Positions 34,960-47,692 of a stretch of 64,000 nt of DNA are shown here, piece by piece. The position numbers and the translations under genes were made by a program. Location: assembly GCF_009870125.1 (NCBI RefSeq), contig NC_046681.1:27116001-27180000 (forward strand), in the 5' to 3' direction. This DNA is from Drosophila pseudoobscura (taxonomy: Eukaryota > Arthropoda > Insecta > Diptera > Drosophilidae). Positions within the stretch are counted from its first letter, which is position 1. Each line of letters opens with the position of its first letter. The notes below the pieces were generated by a model. That model worked only from the letters and a program-made list of their open reading frames with translations, made no database searches and was not told the origin of the DNA.

Positions 34960-36181
34960 ATGGCCGCCGTCATCGATAGTGTTCGCGTCTATCAGCCTTT
35001 CTGGTGGTGTATGCGTTTGATGGCACCCACATTCTTCGGGGCCACGCAGCGACCTGTCCAGATCTACGTGGGGCTGCTGCATCTGCTCGTGACGTTCCTG
35101 TTTCCGGTGCATCTGCTGGTCAATCTGGCTATGCAGCCCACCTCCGCTGAGCTCTTCCAGAACCTCTCCATTTCGATGACTTGCGCGGCCTGCAGCCTCA
35201 AGCATGTGGCCCATCTGTACCATCTGCAGGAGATTGCGGAAATCCAGAAGCTGCTCATCGAATTGGACGGATACGTGGACAGCGAGGAGGAGCATCGCTA
35301 CTACGTGGATCACTTGCAGTGCCAGGCGCGACGGTTCACGCGGTGTCTGTACGCCAGCTTTGTCGTCATCTACGTCTTGTTTCTGCTCAACCTGATGATT
35401 CTGATTGCCTCCGAGGATCGGATGCTGGTGTATCCCGCTTATTTCCCGTTCGACTGGCAGGGGAACGGATATCTGTATGCCATCGCCCTTGGATATCAGA
35501 GCATCTGCCTAGTGCTGGAGGGCATTCAGGGTGTATCCAATGACACCTTTAGTCCACTGACGCTATGCTTTTTGGGCGGTCACATCCATATGTGGGGCCT
35601 GCGGATGCGAAAACTGGGATACGAAGAGGAGGACGAGGAGTCTCCTAGTGTTAATCATCATCAGCAGCTCTGGAACTATATAGAACAGCACAAAATACTA
35701 ATGAGGTGGGAGAGTACCCATTTAATCAGCCAGAACTTTAGTTCCTTCTCTTCTCAGGCTCCATCGTCTAACGCGACACACTGTGAGTCTCGCCCAGCTC
35801 GTTCAATTGGGTTGCTCTGGGGCCAGTCTCTGCATCATTGTGTGCTATTTGCTGTTCTTCGTCAGGGACATCATCACACTGCTCTACTACATGATATTCA
35901 TTGCCGTGATCTGCGTTCAGCTGTTTCCCGCCTGCTACTTCGCCAGCGTGGTCGCCGAAGAGATGCAAAGTTTTCCCTATGCCATATTCTCCAGCAAATG
36001 GTATGAGGAGTCGCGGGAGCATCGCCGTGACCTGCTCATCTTCACGCAGCTCACGCTGGTCGGCCGGAGTCGTGTGATTAAGGCTGGGGGTCTCATTGAA
36101 CTCAATTTGAATGCCTTCTTCGTCACCCTCAAGACGGCCTACTCCCTCTTCGCGCTCGTCGTTCAGGTGAAAGATATCTAG
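34960..36181 (+). CDS. Or33c: Odorant receptor Or33c-like
   Basis: Exons 34960-35705 and 35758-36181 join at ATGAG|GTGGGA and TCTCAG|GCTCC, giving 389 residues. It is the divergent member of the cluster and matches D. melanogaster Or33c: FYRPFW-like VYQPFWWCMRL, CSLKHVAHLYHLQEI, EEHRYYVDHLQCQARRFTRCLY, LVQLGCSGASLCIIVCYLLFFV and KAGGLIELNLNAFFVTLKTAYSLFA. Or33c is expressed in the maxillary palp in D. melanogaster, unlike Or33a/b. A TATA-like CATAAAAGG lies at 34913-34921. An acidic EEEDEES insertion sits in the second intracellular loop. The frame is intact; a poly-A signal candidate lies near 36333. Confidence 0.95.
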
Positions 36182-39100
36182 AGTCCAGAGTCTGCCAGTA
36201 ATTGATTTTGTTCTCCTCGTTCCAATGAGATTTTCATTAATTTCCACAGTCGCAGATTTTCCGCCAGATTTAATTTCGCCCTCCATAAATCTGAATGAAA
36301 TCTGGGCTGCTTTTCGTGTTTCGTGTAATTAAAATAAAAAATACTATACACACTTTTATAGCCCAAACAAAAGGGGATTTGACCTGCGCAACGGCCCTTC
36401 TGCAGTTCTGAAATTCAACACAAAATTCAACAAGCATTTTTGGTGATGGAAATTTAGATATCCATGGGCTGTCTGTCCTTCCTTCATGTGAAATTCATAG
36501 CCCTTGGGCTCTGGGCCCTATCATTGGGAAACGTTTCGAGTGGAGTTTTCCCTTTCACATTTTATTGACTTATGGCTGGGGCTTTTATTGGGGCACCCGA
36601 AAGACGTACGTGTTGCAAACACATTTTCCACTGCCTTAAACCGTTCTTTAACTTTTCAAATTGAATTGGGCTTAAGAGCATCGACGAATTTGTACGAAAC
36701 TTTTAAGGGCTCCGACACACTCGTATTTTATGGCTGATTTTTAATTAAAATTCTCGCGAAAGGGGGATCATATGTTTCCACTGCATTCCATACAATGATT
36801 GGCAATCGGCTTGGGGCAAAACCCCGTGGAAACTCTTCCGAAATGTATGCTCTCTTGATGGATAATCTTCAAAGTTGAGAGAACGTATGGCATTGACGAG
36901 TTACGTACTTGAAGCACTCAAAATTATAAATTAAAAAAAGCAAGCAGGCGTGAACGTGATTAAACGAATCGATATGGACGTGTGTGTGTGGGATCCCTTT
37001 TCATTAAGGATGTTTGCAGCCATGGAAATGCGAAATATATTAATATATTCCACTCGCCGGCACCAGGACCTCTCTGGCCGTCCGCTATCCGTCCTCTGAA
37101 CAAATGCAAATGACGATGAGCCTGCCGTTGGCATTGCAGGCGGACACAACGGACTGCATAAGTAACCAGGAAGGCTGGAAGGCAGGAAGGCGCTGCCGGA
37201 CATGCACATGAGGTGTGTTTGTGTGTGTGTGTGAGTGTGGCCAAGGACACGCCAGGATTCGCACCGCAACGTGGCAATTTATTGATGCCCAACACAACGA
37301 TGAGTGCATTCCAATTGCCTGAATGAAGGAGTGACTGAAGGATAAGTGCGAACATCTCCAGAGCGACGCAGCAGCCATTAAGCCCGTGTCCCACCAGCAC
37401 AACACTTTTCCGTCATTATTGAAAGCAATTTCCCACAGCAAATAGAAAATAGAAAATCGACAAAACAAAAAACAAAAAACCAAATAAAATCAAGCAAGAA
37501 CATAAGAAATGGAAAGCTGGAACCCAACAACCGAAAGATTTGTTACCCTTTCCTTGGAAAAGAAGGGTCTAAGTTTCCATATCGATACCCATCCAAAAGA
37601 TATTGAAACTTGTTCTTTCGAAGCTCCCCAAAGTTCGGATCGAAGTCGTTATACTCTCGGTAAGTGTAGGCCAAGAAAATGCGACAAATTCCAGGGCTCA
37701 GGCCGCAGCTTAGGGGCCGATGCGCGAATATTGCGCATACGCCACCCGAGGGAGCCGTAGAGCAGTGGCTGCTGGTGTGCCACACAGACACCAGTCCCTC
37801 CCCCCACCCCCCATTCCACCATTCCACAGAGCCACAGTCAGAGCCCAATTGCTGGAGGTGATTTAACTTTTTCTGCCTGCCATTCATTTCCTTTTCAATA
37901 GCACAAAAGCACACAGCGATAGATAGATAGAAAGAGAGACAGGGCGAGTGAGAGTGAGAGAGCCAGCGAGATGGCAGAAATATTGTTGGCATACTTTTTT
38001 CAAGTGTTTCCTGCCTTCCTGCCTGTTGTCCTGGCTCTATCCTCCTGCGTTTTTGCTGTCTATTGCTGTTTATTTTAACTTTTGGCATTCTGCTGTGTGT
38101 GCTGGGGGAATTTGAGCCCCCCTCCCCCCCGCACACTGCAGCGATGGGAAAGTAAAACAAAAAGCGGTTAAACAAAAATATGAAAAATAAATTGAAACAC
38201 TCTCAGCCAGGCCAAGAGTGCGCTCTATTTTCGGTCTGTCCAAAAATCCCCAAGCGATCCCCACTTCGACTCCTGACATTGGTGACATGGAGAGGCATCC
38301 GCCTGGTCGCCGCAGATGGAATTGCCTCCACTTTTGACCAGAACATAACAGGATTCTGGTTGCAGCAATGCCCAGCGGCAGGCAGCCCAGCCATGCAATC
38401 ACAATTTCCATTGCATTTGGAATCTGTTTTGTTGCAGGGAACAAATTCCACAAAAATCAACAGAAATCAACAGAAACCTAAATATTTTAGTAGAGGTTAT
38501 GCTTAGGTTTTCATTTGGGAAATAGATATCCCCTCATAATATTTGTATAGATTTGATAGGCTCTACATTTCAATGAATGTTAATTGCAGCTGCGTTTTAA
38601 TTGTCATCATTTATTTAAAAGTGTGCTTGTAATTGCAATTAAAACAAAACCCAAGCAAAAACAAATAAATTAATGCCCGAAAAAAATATGCCAGAGGTAA
38701 AATACCCTTTCTAAATGAGATATATACCAGATTTTGGGTACTTTGTGCTGAAATTTTGCTTCCATAAAGTCACAATAGCTGAGATCTATATAGATCTTGA
38801 TCTTTCTTAAAAGGTAGGGGACGTTTTCTCTGGTTTGAAGAAGAAAATAAAATCCAGCAAAAATTAATAAATAAATCCTATGATCCACAGGCACAAACCC
38901 TCATAGAAACCCACACACTCCCTTCATTTTAGATTTTGCAAATTATTATATAATTATACAAATAAAAACTCCATCAGGGAAAACAAGAAACTTAATTGCA
39001 CTTGCAATGGGCAATGGGCAATCGACAATTGAAATTGATTATTTGTGAGTTGGAAAATTGTGGAAAATTGTTCAAAAAACATGTGGCCCGGCAACAAAAG

Positions 39101-41580
39101 TGAGAAGTGATTAATTAGCCCGGAAAAAGGTCCCGGGCGAGGGATTTTCTCCATGTACTATTCCGCAGTGCAGTGCATGACAGAATTGGCCAAACTATAT
39201 TCCCATTCTGTGCAGCCAACTCAATTACAACAGGGACTGATGCCGGCTGTCGACTGCTGGCCATTCAATTTACCCCGCTTTTTGCCCACAGCTCATCCCC
39301 GGATCCCAAATGCCAAACATGGCAAAAAACAGCGGAAAACGCGCTTCAAAGACAAACACACGGCCGGCGAATTGGGGCAGGAAAAAGTGTCCAACAATGG
39401 GGTATGGCATGGGGCAGGGCAGGGCAGGGCAGGATACACATGTTACCGTATTCGGGCGGACGGACACCCGAACGAGAGGTGCCGCGCGGCGCCTAAAACT
39501 ATGCTTCGCGGCATGAATAACAGAAGAGCTCGGCCCCTCTGGATGTGTGTGTGTGTGTGTGTATGCGTGTGTGTGTGGGGGTGGGCGGTTTTTTGCTTAT
39601 GTTCTTCTTTCGGCCTCTTCTTGTATTTCAGTCATGCATGACAATTTTTTCCTTTGCAGCCAGTTTTCTTGCCATACCCCGCTAGAGTAAAGTGACAGAG
39701 AATATGGGCATTTCCATTCTGGCGCTACAAAAAAAATAAAGAAAAAAGTACAATTTTCAAAAATAAATTTCCAGTTTGAATAGTAATTAGATAGTCCTAT
39801 ATTCACCCAAAAAACGACACTAATCGAACATACGGTTTTAAAGATATGAGCCTGAATATGACCTGACCACCTGACCAAAAAACCACAACTCTGTGAATTC
39901 TGTAGGATTATCTGTAAACAACTTTTTTGTATTAATAAAAGAAATATTGAGTTTCCATTTTGCAAGTTATTAAATACCAAAAACTTTTTTTTTTTGTTAT
40001 AAATCCGCAGAGGTCGTTCCTGGCGTTCCTTAACGAATTCCGAGGTAATAAAAGCTTTCAAGTATCTTAATAGGTTTACCAATCAAAATTAATGAAATTA
40101 TATGTCAATTGGTTAAATTTTAACTTTCAATAAATTTAGAAAATAATATCGAAACAAAACTATATGAAAGTGGTGGAAAATTTGGGGGAAATACCCATAT
40201 AATCATCATGGTTCTTTGTTTTTCTGTAGTATTCCTAAGCCGTCTGTGCTCCTCTCTATTTCAATGTATTTTCCACATTCGATTTCAGGGTACCTCCCAG
40301 TCGACGCCTAACGCCTTCCCACTGTTTGTTTTGTTTTTCATTGCGCCTCCGCTTCAGCCCTTGTTATTTTTGCTCTTCCCATTGTTTGGGCCCCTCTTTA
40401 GATGAATTCTCCTTGTTTTCACGGGTATACGCACCGACACAATGGTGTTGGCCGATGTTTTCGTTGCTTCTGCCACTGGCTGGGATGTGTTGGCTTTTGT
40501 TTTCACAGCTGATAAAGTTTGTACGCTTCGCTTTACCCAGTGTCACATCCTTAAACCCCGTTGGGTCTCTATTAATAAATCTCGCACAAGCGAGGGGGGA
40601 TTTTCCGGTTTAGTTCTGTCCGCTGTCCTGATCGTCTCTAAATTTGTGAAAAATGTTGTTCTTAGAGGTTTTCTGGAGGTCCAGGCAGGAATTTCCCCCA
40701 GAGATCTTTGGCAGATCCTTCTGTGAAGGAGGGAAGGAGTCCTTCTCCCAGTTGGCATAAACCAGAATTTTCCAACAGCAAAAGACTTTCCTTCAAACTT
40801 CTACCAGCCCCTCTCCCCCCGAAAGCATTCCTACAATCAAAAGCCTGGGCCTCAAAATTGTTCCCCTTCTGATTGAGAAACAATATCCATTCGCTTAATC
40901 AATCTTCCGTAAGCCCCACAATCCGCAATCAGCTTCCGCCCTGCACTTTCTAGTCCCTCCAGAGAGATGTGCAACAAACAAATGTGTCGGGGCTCGGGCC
41001 GTAACAATGATGAAAAACCTGTCGTATAATGAATCTCCGACTAATCGATAAAGCGTGCTCTGGTTACAGTGGAAGTCCATTAAAGTTACCGTTCCGGCCG
41101 GCCGCCTCTTGTTGCCACCAGCCAGATATCGTATTTCCCCTTTGTCCATGGACTGCTGTATGCTCCATGCTCTATGCTCCATGCTCTATGCTCTATGCTG
41201 GATGGCACCGGACCGTTTTGCTGCAATTGGAGCTGCAGTTGCGAAAAATTTCAAAATTCATTAGACCAACAACAACTGGGCGATTCGGTCAATGAGAGAC
41301 TGGACCAGGCCCAAACCAATTTCCAATTTCCGTCTGCCATTTTCATCAGCTGCTCTCTCTCTCTGTCTCCCGCCGGCCACTTCCTCCTCCAGTGTGTATA
41401 TCTTTCTCTTTCACTGTTGTTTTGGGGGCTAGTGGGTGACAATTTGTGCAGCTTGAAAAGTGAATGCCAGGTACGAAGAGCGTACGCGTATCTGTTTCTG
41501 GGGAAGGTCATTTGTAACCTTAACTAAACAAATTTGAAAGCTGCTGCATATCAAGTGTTTTCGGGTTATAGTTTTTTTAG
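36182..41580. other. Non-coding region between Or33c and the cuticle gene
   Basis: No gene recognised. It contains GT tracts at 37213-37233 and 39545-39577, a GGGCA repeat near 39415-39432, a CTCCATGCTCTATG repeat at 41161-41203 and AT-rich DNA at 38500-39000 and 39700-40200. Open frames at 36931-37483, 37543-38175 and 39153-39641 overlap on both strands and carry no domain. A minus-strand frame pair at 40360-40760 has coding-like composition, but I cannot identify it. Confidence 0.5.
41161..41203. repeat. CTCCATG/CTCTATG heptamer repeat
   Basis: Six tandem copies of a 7-mer alternating CTCCATG and CTCTATG. Confidence 0.85.
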
Positions 41581-41584
41581 ATGA

Positions 41585-41620
41585 TATAAAACGACCGATG
41601 GCTGATGGACGGCCATCAGT
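41585..41620 (+). promoter_or_regulatory. TATA box and initiator of the cuticle protein gene
   Basis: TATAAA at 41585-41590 and an arthropod initiator TCAGT at 41616-41620 are about 30 bases apart, the normal TATA-to-start spacing. The ATG follows at 41708. TATA-Inr promoters are usual for tightly timed cuticle genes. Confidence 0.75.
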
Positions 41621-41707
41621 CGTATAGCAGACCAGCCAGCAGGCCAAACCGAAGCAGCACCAGCTAAACAAATTGCCAAGTACCGACCGTCCAACCAGTC
41701 AGCAGCC

Positions 41708-43761
41708 ATGAAACGGGTAAGTTTTCCATCGCCCATAAATTTCCACCGACAGGATTCTGTGTTCCGTGTTTTGTGTTGTGGTGTCATGTTAAAAGCTTTT
41801 GGCCACAAGGGCCCATAGCCCATAAATCAGGATAATCAAAATTACAAAACGATAAAAGCCAAAAGCGTATTGGGCCAATTTAGAATGGGCCAACAAAGAA
41901 AGAAAGAAGTGTAAATGCCCTTTGAAAATCTGCGAAATAAAAATAAAACCATCAAAATATCGTTTCAACTAGGGATAGCTTTTAGGACAATTCTGCAAGA
42001 ACATGTCCCAAAATTTAGAAGAACGAATATTCGCATTCAAAATTAGGGATATCTTGTTGTAAAACGCTTTTAGACACGTCAAATTTATGGCCAAATAAAA
42101 GGGAAGGCAAGCCGCAAATTCAATAGCCAATTGATGCTGTCATCGAATGATTTATTGGACATTCATTTATCTGATTTCAGACCTACTTGTTGCTCTGCCT
42201 GAGCCTGCTGACCTGCAATGTGGCCCATGCTTCGTACCTGCGACCCCTGGAATCGGCCCTGAGCCAGCTGAGCAAATCCTCCTCAAGCCTGCAGCAGCAG
42301 CTCCGCGGGGATCTCAACGGCAACGATGGGAACAGCGAGGACGACGACGATGCCACCACAATCACGCCCAACTCCAGCGAGGACTACGACAGTCGTCCGC
42401 AGTACAGCTTCGCCTACGATGTGCGCGACACCTTGACCGGCGACGATAAGCGGCAGGAGGAGAAGCGGGATGGGGATCTGGTCAAGGGACAGTACTCCCT
42501 GATCGAGCCCGACGGCACGCGACGCATTGTGGAGTACACGGCCGATGATGCCAGCGGCTTCAATGCCATCGTTTCGAATCAGCGTGTGGATGAGCACCAG
42601 CAGCAGAGGATCAGCAGCGCCTCCTCGTCCTCCTCCCGGTACAGCAGCATCGAGGAGCTGCAGTCGCGGCTGACCGCCCAAGCGATTGCCGAGGCCCAGA
42701 GCCTGGCCGAGGCCCAGCAGGCCAGCCAACTGCAGCTGGAGGCCCAGAGCCGTCGCGAGTCCGAGAACCAGGCCCGAGTCCAGGCCCAGCAGCTGATGGA
42801 GCAGTTCCAGCAGCAGGTCCAGCAGACGGCACAGCTCCGCCAGCAGCAGGAACAGCAGCGCCAGCAGCAGGAGCAACAGCTCCGCGATATCCAGCGCCTC
42901 CAGGAGCAGCGCGAACGCGAGCAGCGGGAGCAGGAGCAGCGCGAAAGGGAGCAGCGGGATCGGGAACTGAGAGAACGTGAGCTTAGGGATCGGGACTTGA
43001 GGGAACGTGAGCTAAGGGAGCGGGAGCAGCGCGAGCGGGATCAGGAGCGTCGTCAGCAGCAGGAGCGTCGTCAGAGCCAGCGACTCCTCGAGCGTCTCAG
43101 CGGAGACCAGCAGACCCTGCTCCTGGCCCAGAGCCTGCCCAGCGCCAGCCAACTGCTCGGCCAGAGCGTCCAGGCCACCGTCGTATCGCATCCACCCACA
43201 CTGCTCTCCCGCCTGCCATCCTCATCCTCATCCTCTTCTTCGTCCCGCACCACTCTGCTGACCCGTGAACGCGATCTGGACGCCTGGCGGCAGTTGCCCA
43301 GCGCCCGCCTCACCATTGAACGCACCTCGCAGCCGCAGCTGATCCTCGCCCAGCCCGCCAGTGCCTCTGTCCAGGCTCAGTTGATCAGTGGTTCGCCCCT
43401 GCTGCTGGACTCGAATCTGAATGGATTGATATCCACGCGCCTCAACGGGAACGGGGGTCGTGCTGGGGCTGCTTTGAGCTGGTCCAATGGTCGCCGTCTC
43501 CTGAACAACGATCTCTGGCAGCTGGAGAGACTGGATGGTCGCGAGGACAGGGACAGTCGTCGGGAGGAGAATCGTCGCGAAGAGAACCGCCGAGAGGAGA
43601 ACCGTCGAGAGGAGAACCGTCGAGAGGAGAACCGTCGAGAGGAGACTCGTCGCGAGGACACTCGTCGGGAGGATCTGCTGCTACGTCGCGATAGCGAGGA
43701 ACTGAGCTCTGGCAGCGCCGAACGCCTCAGCAGCAGCAACAGCCGGCACAATGCCTGGTAG
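41708..43761 (+). CDS. RR-2 cuticle protein with long Gln/Arg/Glu-rich tail
   Basis: The first exon codes only MKR (41708-41716); the second runs 42181-43761, as is typical of Drosophila cuticle genes, where an intron splits the signal peptide. The product has 529 residues. Residues 1-20 ([20 protein letters not shown]) are a signal peptide. An acidic Ser/Asp-rich stretch precedes the Rebers-Riddiford RR-2 chitin-binding domain at about residues 79-141 ([30 protein letters not shown]). After it come a Gln-rich region, a long REREQR-type charged helix, Ser runs, and near the end six RREEN pentapeptides. RR-2 proteins bind chitin in exocuticle; a secreted tail this long and charged is unusual and could form a coiled coil. 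I cannot assign the exact orthologue. Confidence 0.9.
43557..43668 (+). repeat. 15-bp coding minisatellite (RREEN)n
   Basis: Six to seven units of 15 bp encoding RREEN, ending in RREET and RREDT variants. Synonymous differences are few in the centre (CGTCGAGAGGAGAAC), so the central units are the youngest. Confidence 0.9.
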
Positions 43762-46394
43762 AACCTGGTGGGGACACCAACCCACAAAAACAACAACCAC
43801 ACTTCAACTGAACTCAAAATGCAGCCAACGGGCCACGACCAACGACCTCAACGATCTTCAAACTTGGACAATGATTATGTTTAGCATTTAAGCCTTACCA
43901 CTGCCTTAGCTATAGGTCGACTCTTGTGTTATATTAGTCTTACTTTTTTTGGGGATTTCGGTGACGCTTTGAGTACTCTGCTCGTTTGCCCCTCTCTTCC
44001 CCTCTGCCACTCTGCCCCTCGTACTCTTCCGCTTTCTATCGTCTCCCTGCTAAAGCATACAGCAAAACTATGCCAAGAACTTAACCCAGTCAAGCGCCAA
44101 CGCTTCTTCCTGTCTAACTTTAGCACTAAGCTTAATTGTTTTTGTGTTACTTTATAGTTAGTAAAACTGCATTAATGTGAAAAAGCAACAAAAAAAATAC
44201 ATCAGAATAAACAAGGATGCTGTGCTTCAGAGATATGAAGCCATGTATACCCTTTGCAAATGATAAAAGGTGTTTTATCACATAATCATGTAATCTCCAC
44301 AGAACAGAGAGTAATTCCCATATCCTTTCACATATTAGGAAATCAGCACCTTCAAGTGGTCCAAGACCAACCGAGGGGCACTGCTGAATGACGCGGGATA
44401 TTCCCTGATGTCCCAACGTTTATATTCCAAGCCGAAAAGGTTATGTCTGAGATCCAGAACAAGATGTATCTCAACTTAAAGCACAGTAACCCCCGTAACA
44501 CTGAAAGAAAAAACGATGAAACTAATTGCCAAAAACTTTTGAGAGAGAGCCATCAAAACGATAAGCCAACAGGTGGTCTAGGGGTTTTCCTTTTCGGGTT
44601 CTGCCTTCTGCCCAACTAACCAAAGCCAGTTGACCCTAATCGCCTTTCATGGACTCCGACACTCTCTCGGTCACGGATGCTGCACTCCCCAAACACCCAA
44701 ACACCCACCCAGACACACCCTTTGGCCCTCACTGGCCATCCGGCTGCCGCTGCCGCTGCTGCTGGTGTTGTACACGTGTGCACGCAATTTGGTCATAAAC
44801 CCTGGAGCCAAAGTTTCCTGAGGGCAGAAAATGGCAACAAATTTTTTAATAATAAACACTCCGCAGAAGCCGAGGAGGATACTGAGGGAACGAAAGTTTT
44901 TGCTTCTCCATTCCATAAAGTTTGTCGCTCGTACACTTAAAAGTAAAGTTGCACTTGAGTGCTCCAGGAGGGTGGATGTGTATGTGGATGAGTTGGGATA
45001 AGGTTGTTAAGATGCCAAGGCAATAACAACTCGGCAAAAGATAATGAAAACTGGGCAGAGGCGAAAGGGAATACCGGACAGGTGAAACTGAATCGATTAC
45101 GGAGAAATTCCTGTGAAAAGGCGGAAAGCGAAAACCGCTCTGGCATTCACTCGTTCTGTTATTTTATCTTAGTAAATAGTTAGGTTCGGAATCTGGAGTA
45201 TATTTTGGTATTCTAGTAGAAAGTTCATTGAAATCATTTCATCGTGGAAAGTGTAGCAGATGGACATTGGACTTCCTTACCCTTTTGACTCCGGTATGAC
45301 TCATTTGCCTGATACGCCACATAAAGAACACGACTGAACGTTTAATAAAATATACAAATTTCTGTCGGAGAGTACACTGAATTGTGCTCTTCACTTACTT
45401 TTTATGTTTGAACAACACTTTCTTATGGGCTTTTGGGTGTAAAAATCAGGGTAGCACGTGTATATATTGAATAAATTTAACTATTCCTTGGACAGAAAGA
45501 ACATTTCCAGATTCCATCGAAAGAGATTCCAGCAAAACAAAATACGAATTGAGCCACAAAAATCGCGTCAAGGCGCTGGAATTATGTGAGTTCGAACCCC
45601 AAAAGGTTGGTTATGTTGATTAAGAAATATTTATCTATCGAAAATTCCCAGTAAAGTGTGAAATAAACGAAACACTTCGTTCATATTCAGAATTGTTTAC
45701 AGAGGAGTGCGTTTTGTCGCTTAAAAAATATATTTTTCATGTAAAAACTCTTACCATCAGATATATAACGTGTTCCAGTCCCACCTGAACGATATCCATG
45801 GGAATTCCAGAGATGCTCCATGGTGCATGATGATATTAGGGGGAGCCAGGATCCATTACTGGGGATATAAGGACAAGATGTATTAGATAGGCCGCGAAGG
45901 GATATATAGAAGTGCAAAAATCAAAAAACGTGGACTAAGTTAAATATGTCACAGTGTGTGTAAGAGTTAGTGATCGAAATTTGAATGTTAGTGTCAAGAA
46001 TGAGACGGGCCATTCGAATAGGGTTTAACGCAGTCCAATTTCCCCATAGCCAGGCACGGAATACATCCACCGGACCCGGGCCAGTGAATTTCCTGAAGAG
46101 GCTTTACTTTTTTCTTGAGACTGGGCAAATTTTTGTCCAGTGAGCCCGTTCCATGAGTGGGTGTGTGTGTGCGAGTGGCCGAACATTTATGCCAAGGCGA
46201 TGCAAGTCCAATCTTGCGATCGTTGCAGAGCTTCACTGGACGTGCCACAATTATATTTTTTCGTACACGCCGCCAAAGCCACTGAACGCTCGACAGACGC
46301 ACACACACATATGCACCTGTTGAAGCCGGCACACACATACAAAAGTTTAGGGCTTCGCTTTCCTTTACTTTTATTCTACGGAAAACTTACTTAA
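43762..46394. other. Intergenic region with a possible unidentified minus-strand gene
   Basis: The first 400 bases are the 3' flank of the cuticle gene. Beyond this, two stretches on minus look somewhat coding: about 45690-45917 and 45994-46338 (frame with NIIVARPVKLCNDRK and PLQEIHWPGSGGCIPC). They lie downstream of a candidate first exon at 46395-46475, but I cannot join them into a protein I recognise. Confidence 0.4.
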
Positions 46395-46475
46395 AACACG
46401 AAAACCATAGTCCAAATCGAACCGTCCTTTGTTCCTTGTATTGTCCTTCATGAATTGTTTGTTATTGATTAGTAT
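46395..46475 (-). CDS. Candidate first coding exon of an unknown minus-strand gene
   Basis: On minus an ATG at about 46452 begins MKDNTRNKGRFDLDYGFRVL and is followed directly by GTAAGT, a perfect donor sequence. Upstream DNA (46480-46570) looks like a 5' leader (GTCGGTCAGTGCGCGG, poly-T). No downstream exon is certain. This could be chance, since the exon is short and has no family match. Confidence 0.2.
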
Positions 46476-46914
46476 TTCAAGCAATTTAACGAAAAATCCC
46501 GCGCACTGACCGACACCAACACATTTCACGAAAAAAAAAAAAAAAACCGAACTGCAACCAGCTGATCGGCTGCAGGAGTTTAACCCTTCGTGGGGGGGTC
46601 ACACCAGCCCACCGTATCGGAATATTTGTATAACTTTATTGTTATCTAATTGTTGACTAATCCACCAAGAGCTCTTGGAGAATGATGAATTGAACTTACA
46701 TAATTATATTTTTATACTACAAAAACTGCGTTCATTTATGGAGAATGTATCGCCTCCACATATATATATTGTTTGAATTTGAAACTGAAAAGGAGCCTTT
46801 GGCGCCAATTGTTACCATGTTATGCTGTTATGTGCGAACACACATGTATGAAAAATGTGCTGTTAGGCGCGAAACAGATGTTCCAATTGCTGCGCCGCAG
46901 TTCGCTTTTGCAAC

Positions 46915-47365
46915 AATGAGTCCCATTCCATACACAAATGTTGCTAATTCCAAGCCCACATACCCTGGGGCAAATGATGTTATAGAATTGTGAATACGTT
47001 TGTCTTCCAAGGCTCAGTAGGTATCAGGATCGACATAAATATATACAAAATACTAATAATGTACTTGAATATGTCTAAAGAATATCAATTTGAGAAAAGG
47101 TCATTATAAATCACGTTTCATCTTCATATAAAATTAACAAAATAGGGTATACAAAGGCCTACACGCAACATAGTGATTCTTTTTTTGTTGGACTTTTTCG
47201 TTTAAACCTTTTTTTACAATAAATACAATAAAAGCAAGGATTAAAACCCATCCTATCTTGTAGAAAATGTATTCATCAATGGGATAAAACTATGTGGGCA
47301 TTGCTGAGAGATTTAGTTAGTCAGCATTATTCAATGGAATATCAAAATTTAGCAATATGAACGAA
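46915..47365 (+). repeat. Dispersed repeat family, copy A (long 5' part plus body)
   Basis: Begins ACAATGAGTCCCATTCCAT and runs through GAATACGTTTGTCTTCCAAG, a long AT-rich part, CAATAAAAGCAAGGATTAAAA and a GTGGGCATTG end. Copy D at 53555-54070 matches over its whole length with small indels. There is no open frame and no clear terminal inverted repeat. Confidence 0.8.
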
Positions 47366-47394
47366 TTTCCTTTTCCGTTTGTTTTGATTGACCT

Positions 47395-47625
47395 ATTTCG
47401 CTATTTGTTTTTTGTTTGACTTGTTTCGCTAAAACCTCTTTTTACGCAAAATGCAATAAAAGCAAGTGTTTAAAACTTGCCAGTCAAGTAGAAAATTTAT
47501 TCTTTAATCGTATAAAATTATGTGGGCAGGGCGGAAGGTCCAATCTAGCTAGTAATAATCGACGGAATATCAAAAACGAGGAATATGTATAATAGAACTT
47601 GAATGCCGTCTGTATATTTCTGAAT
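47395..47625 (+). repeat. Dispersed repeat family, copy B (body plus tail), upstream of the TMCO6-like gene
   Basis: Shares the body (TTTCGCTAAAACCT, CAATAAAAGCAAG, TAGAAAATTTATTC, CGTATAAAATTATG, CTAGCTAGTAAT, GGAATATCAAAAACG) with copies A and E and ends in CCGTCTGTATATTTCTG, a weak form of the Motif 6 tail. The ATG of the next gene is 68 bases further. Confidence 0.75.
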
Positions 47626-47692
47626 TTTATCGAAACAGCTGTTGTTTAATTTTGTTGTGAATTTACAATTTTAAAATTTTAAACCAAAAAAA

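Noticed and set aside
40360-40760. Coding-like minus-strand frames that might be a retroelement fragment
   Set aside because: No reverse transcriptase, gag or other signature could be recognised; composition alone is not enough to name an element.
42283-42876. 197-codon minus-strand frame antisense to the cuticle gene
   Set aside because: It is the antisense reading of Gln/Glu/Arg codon repeats (Leu-rich) and a typical shadow of a real gene.
45560-45610. GTTCGAACCCC as the T arm of a tRNA gene
   Set aside because: No acceptor stem, D arm or anticodon arm could be folded around it.
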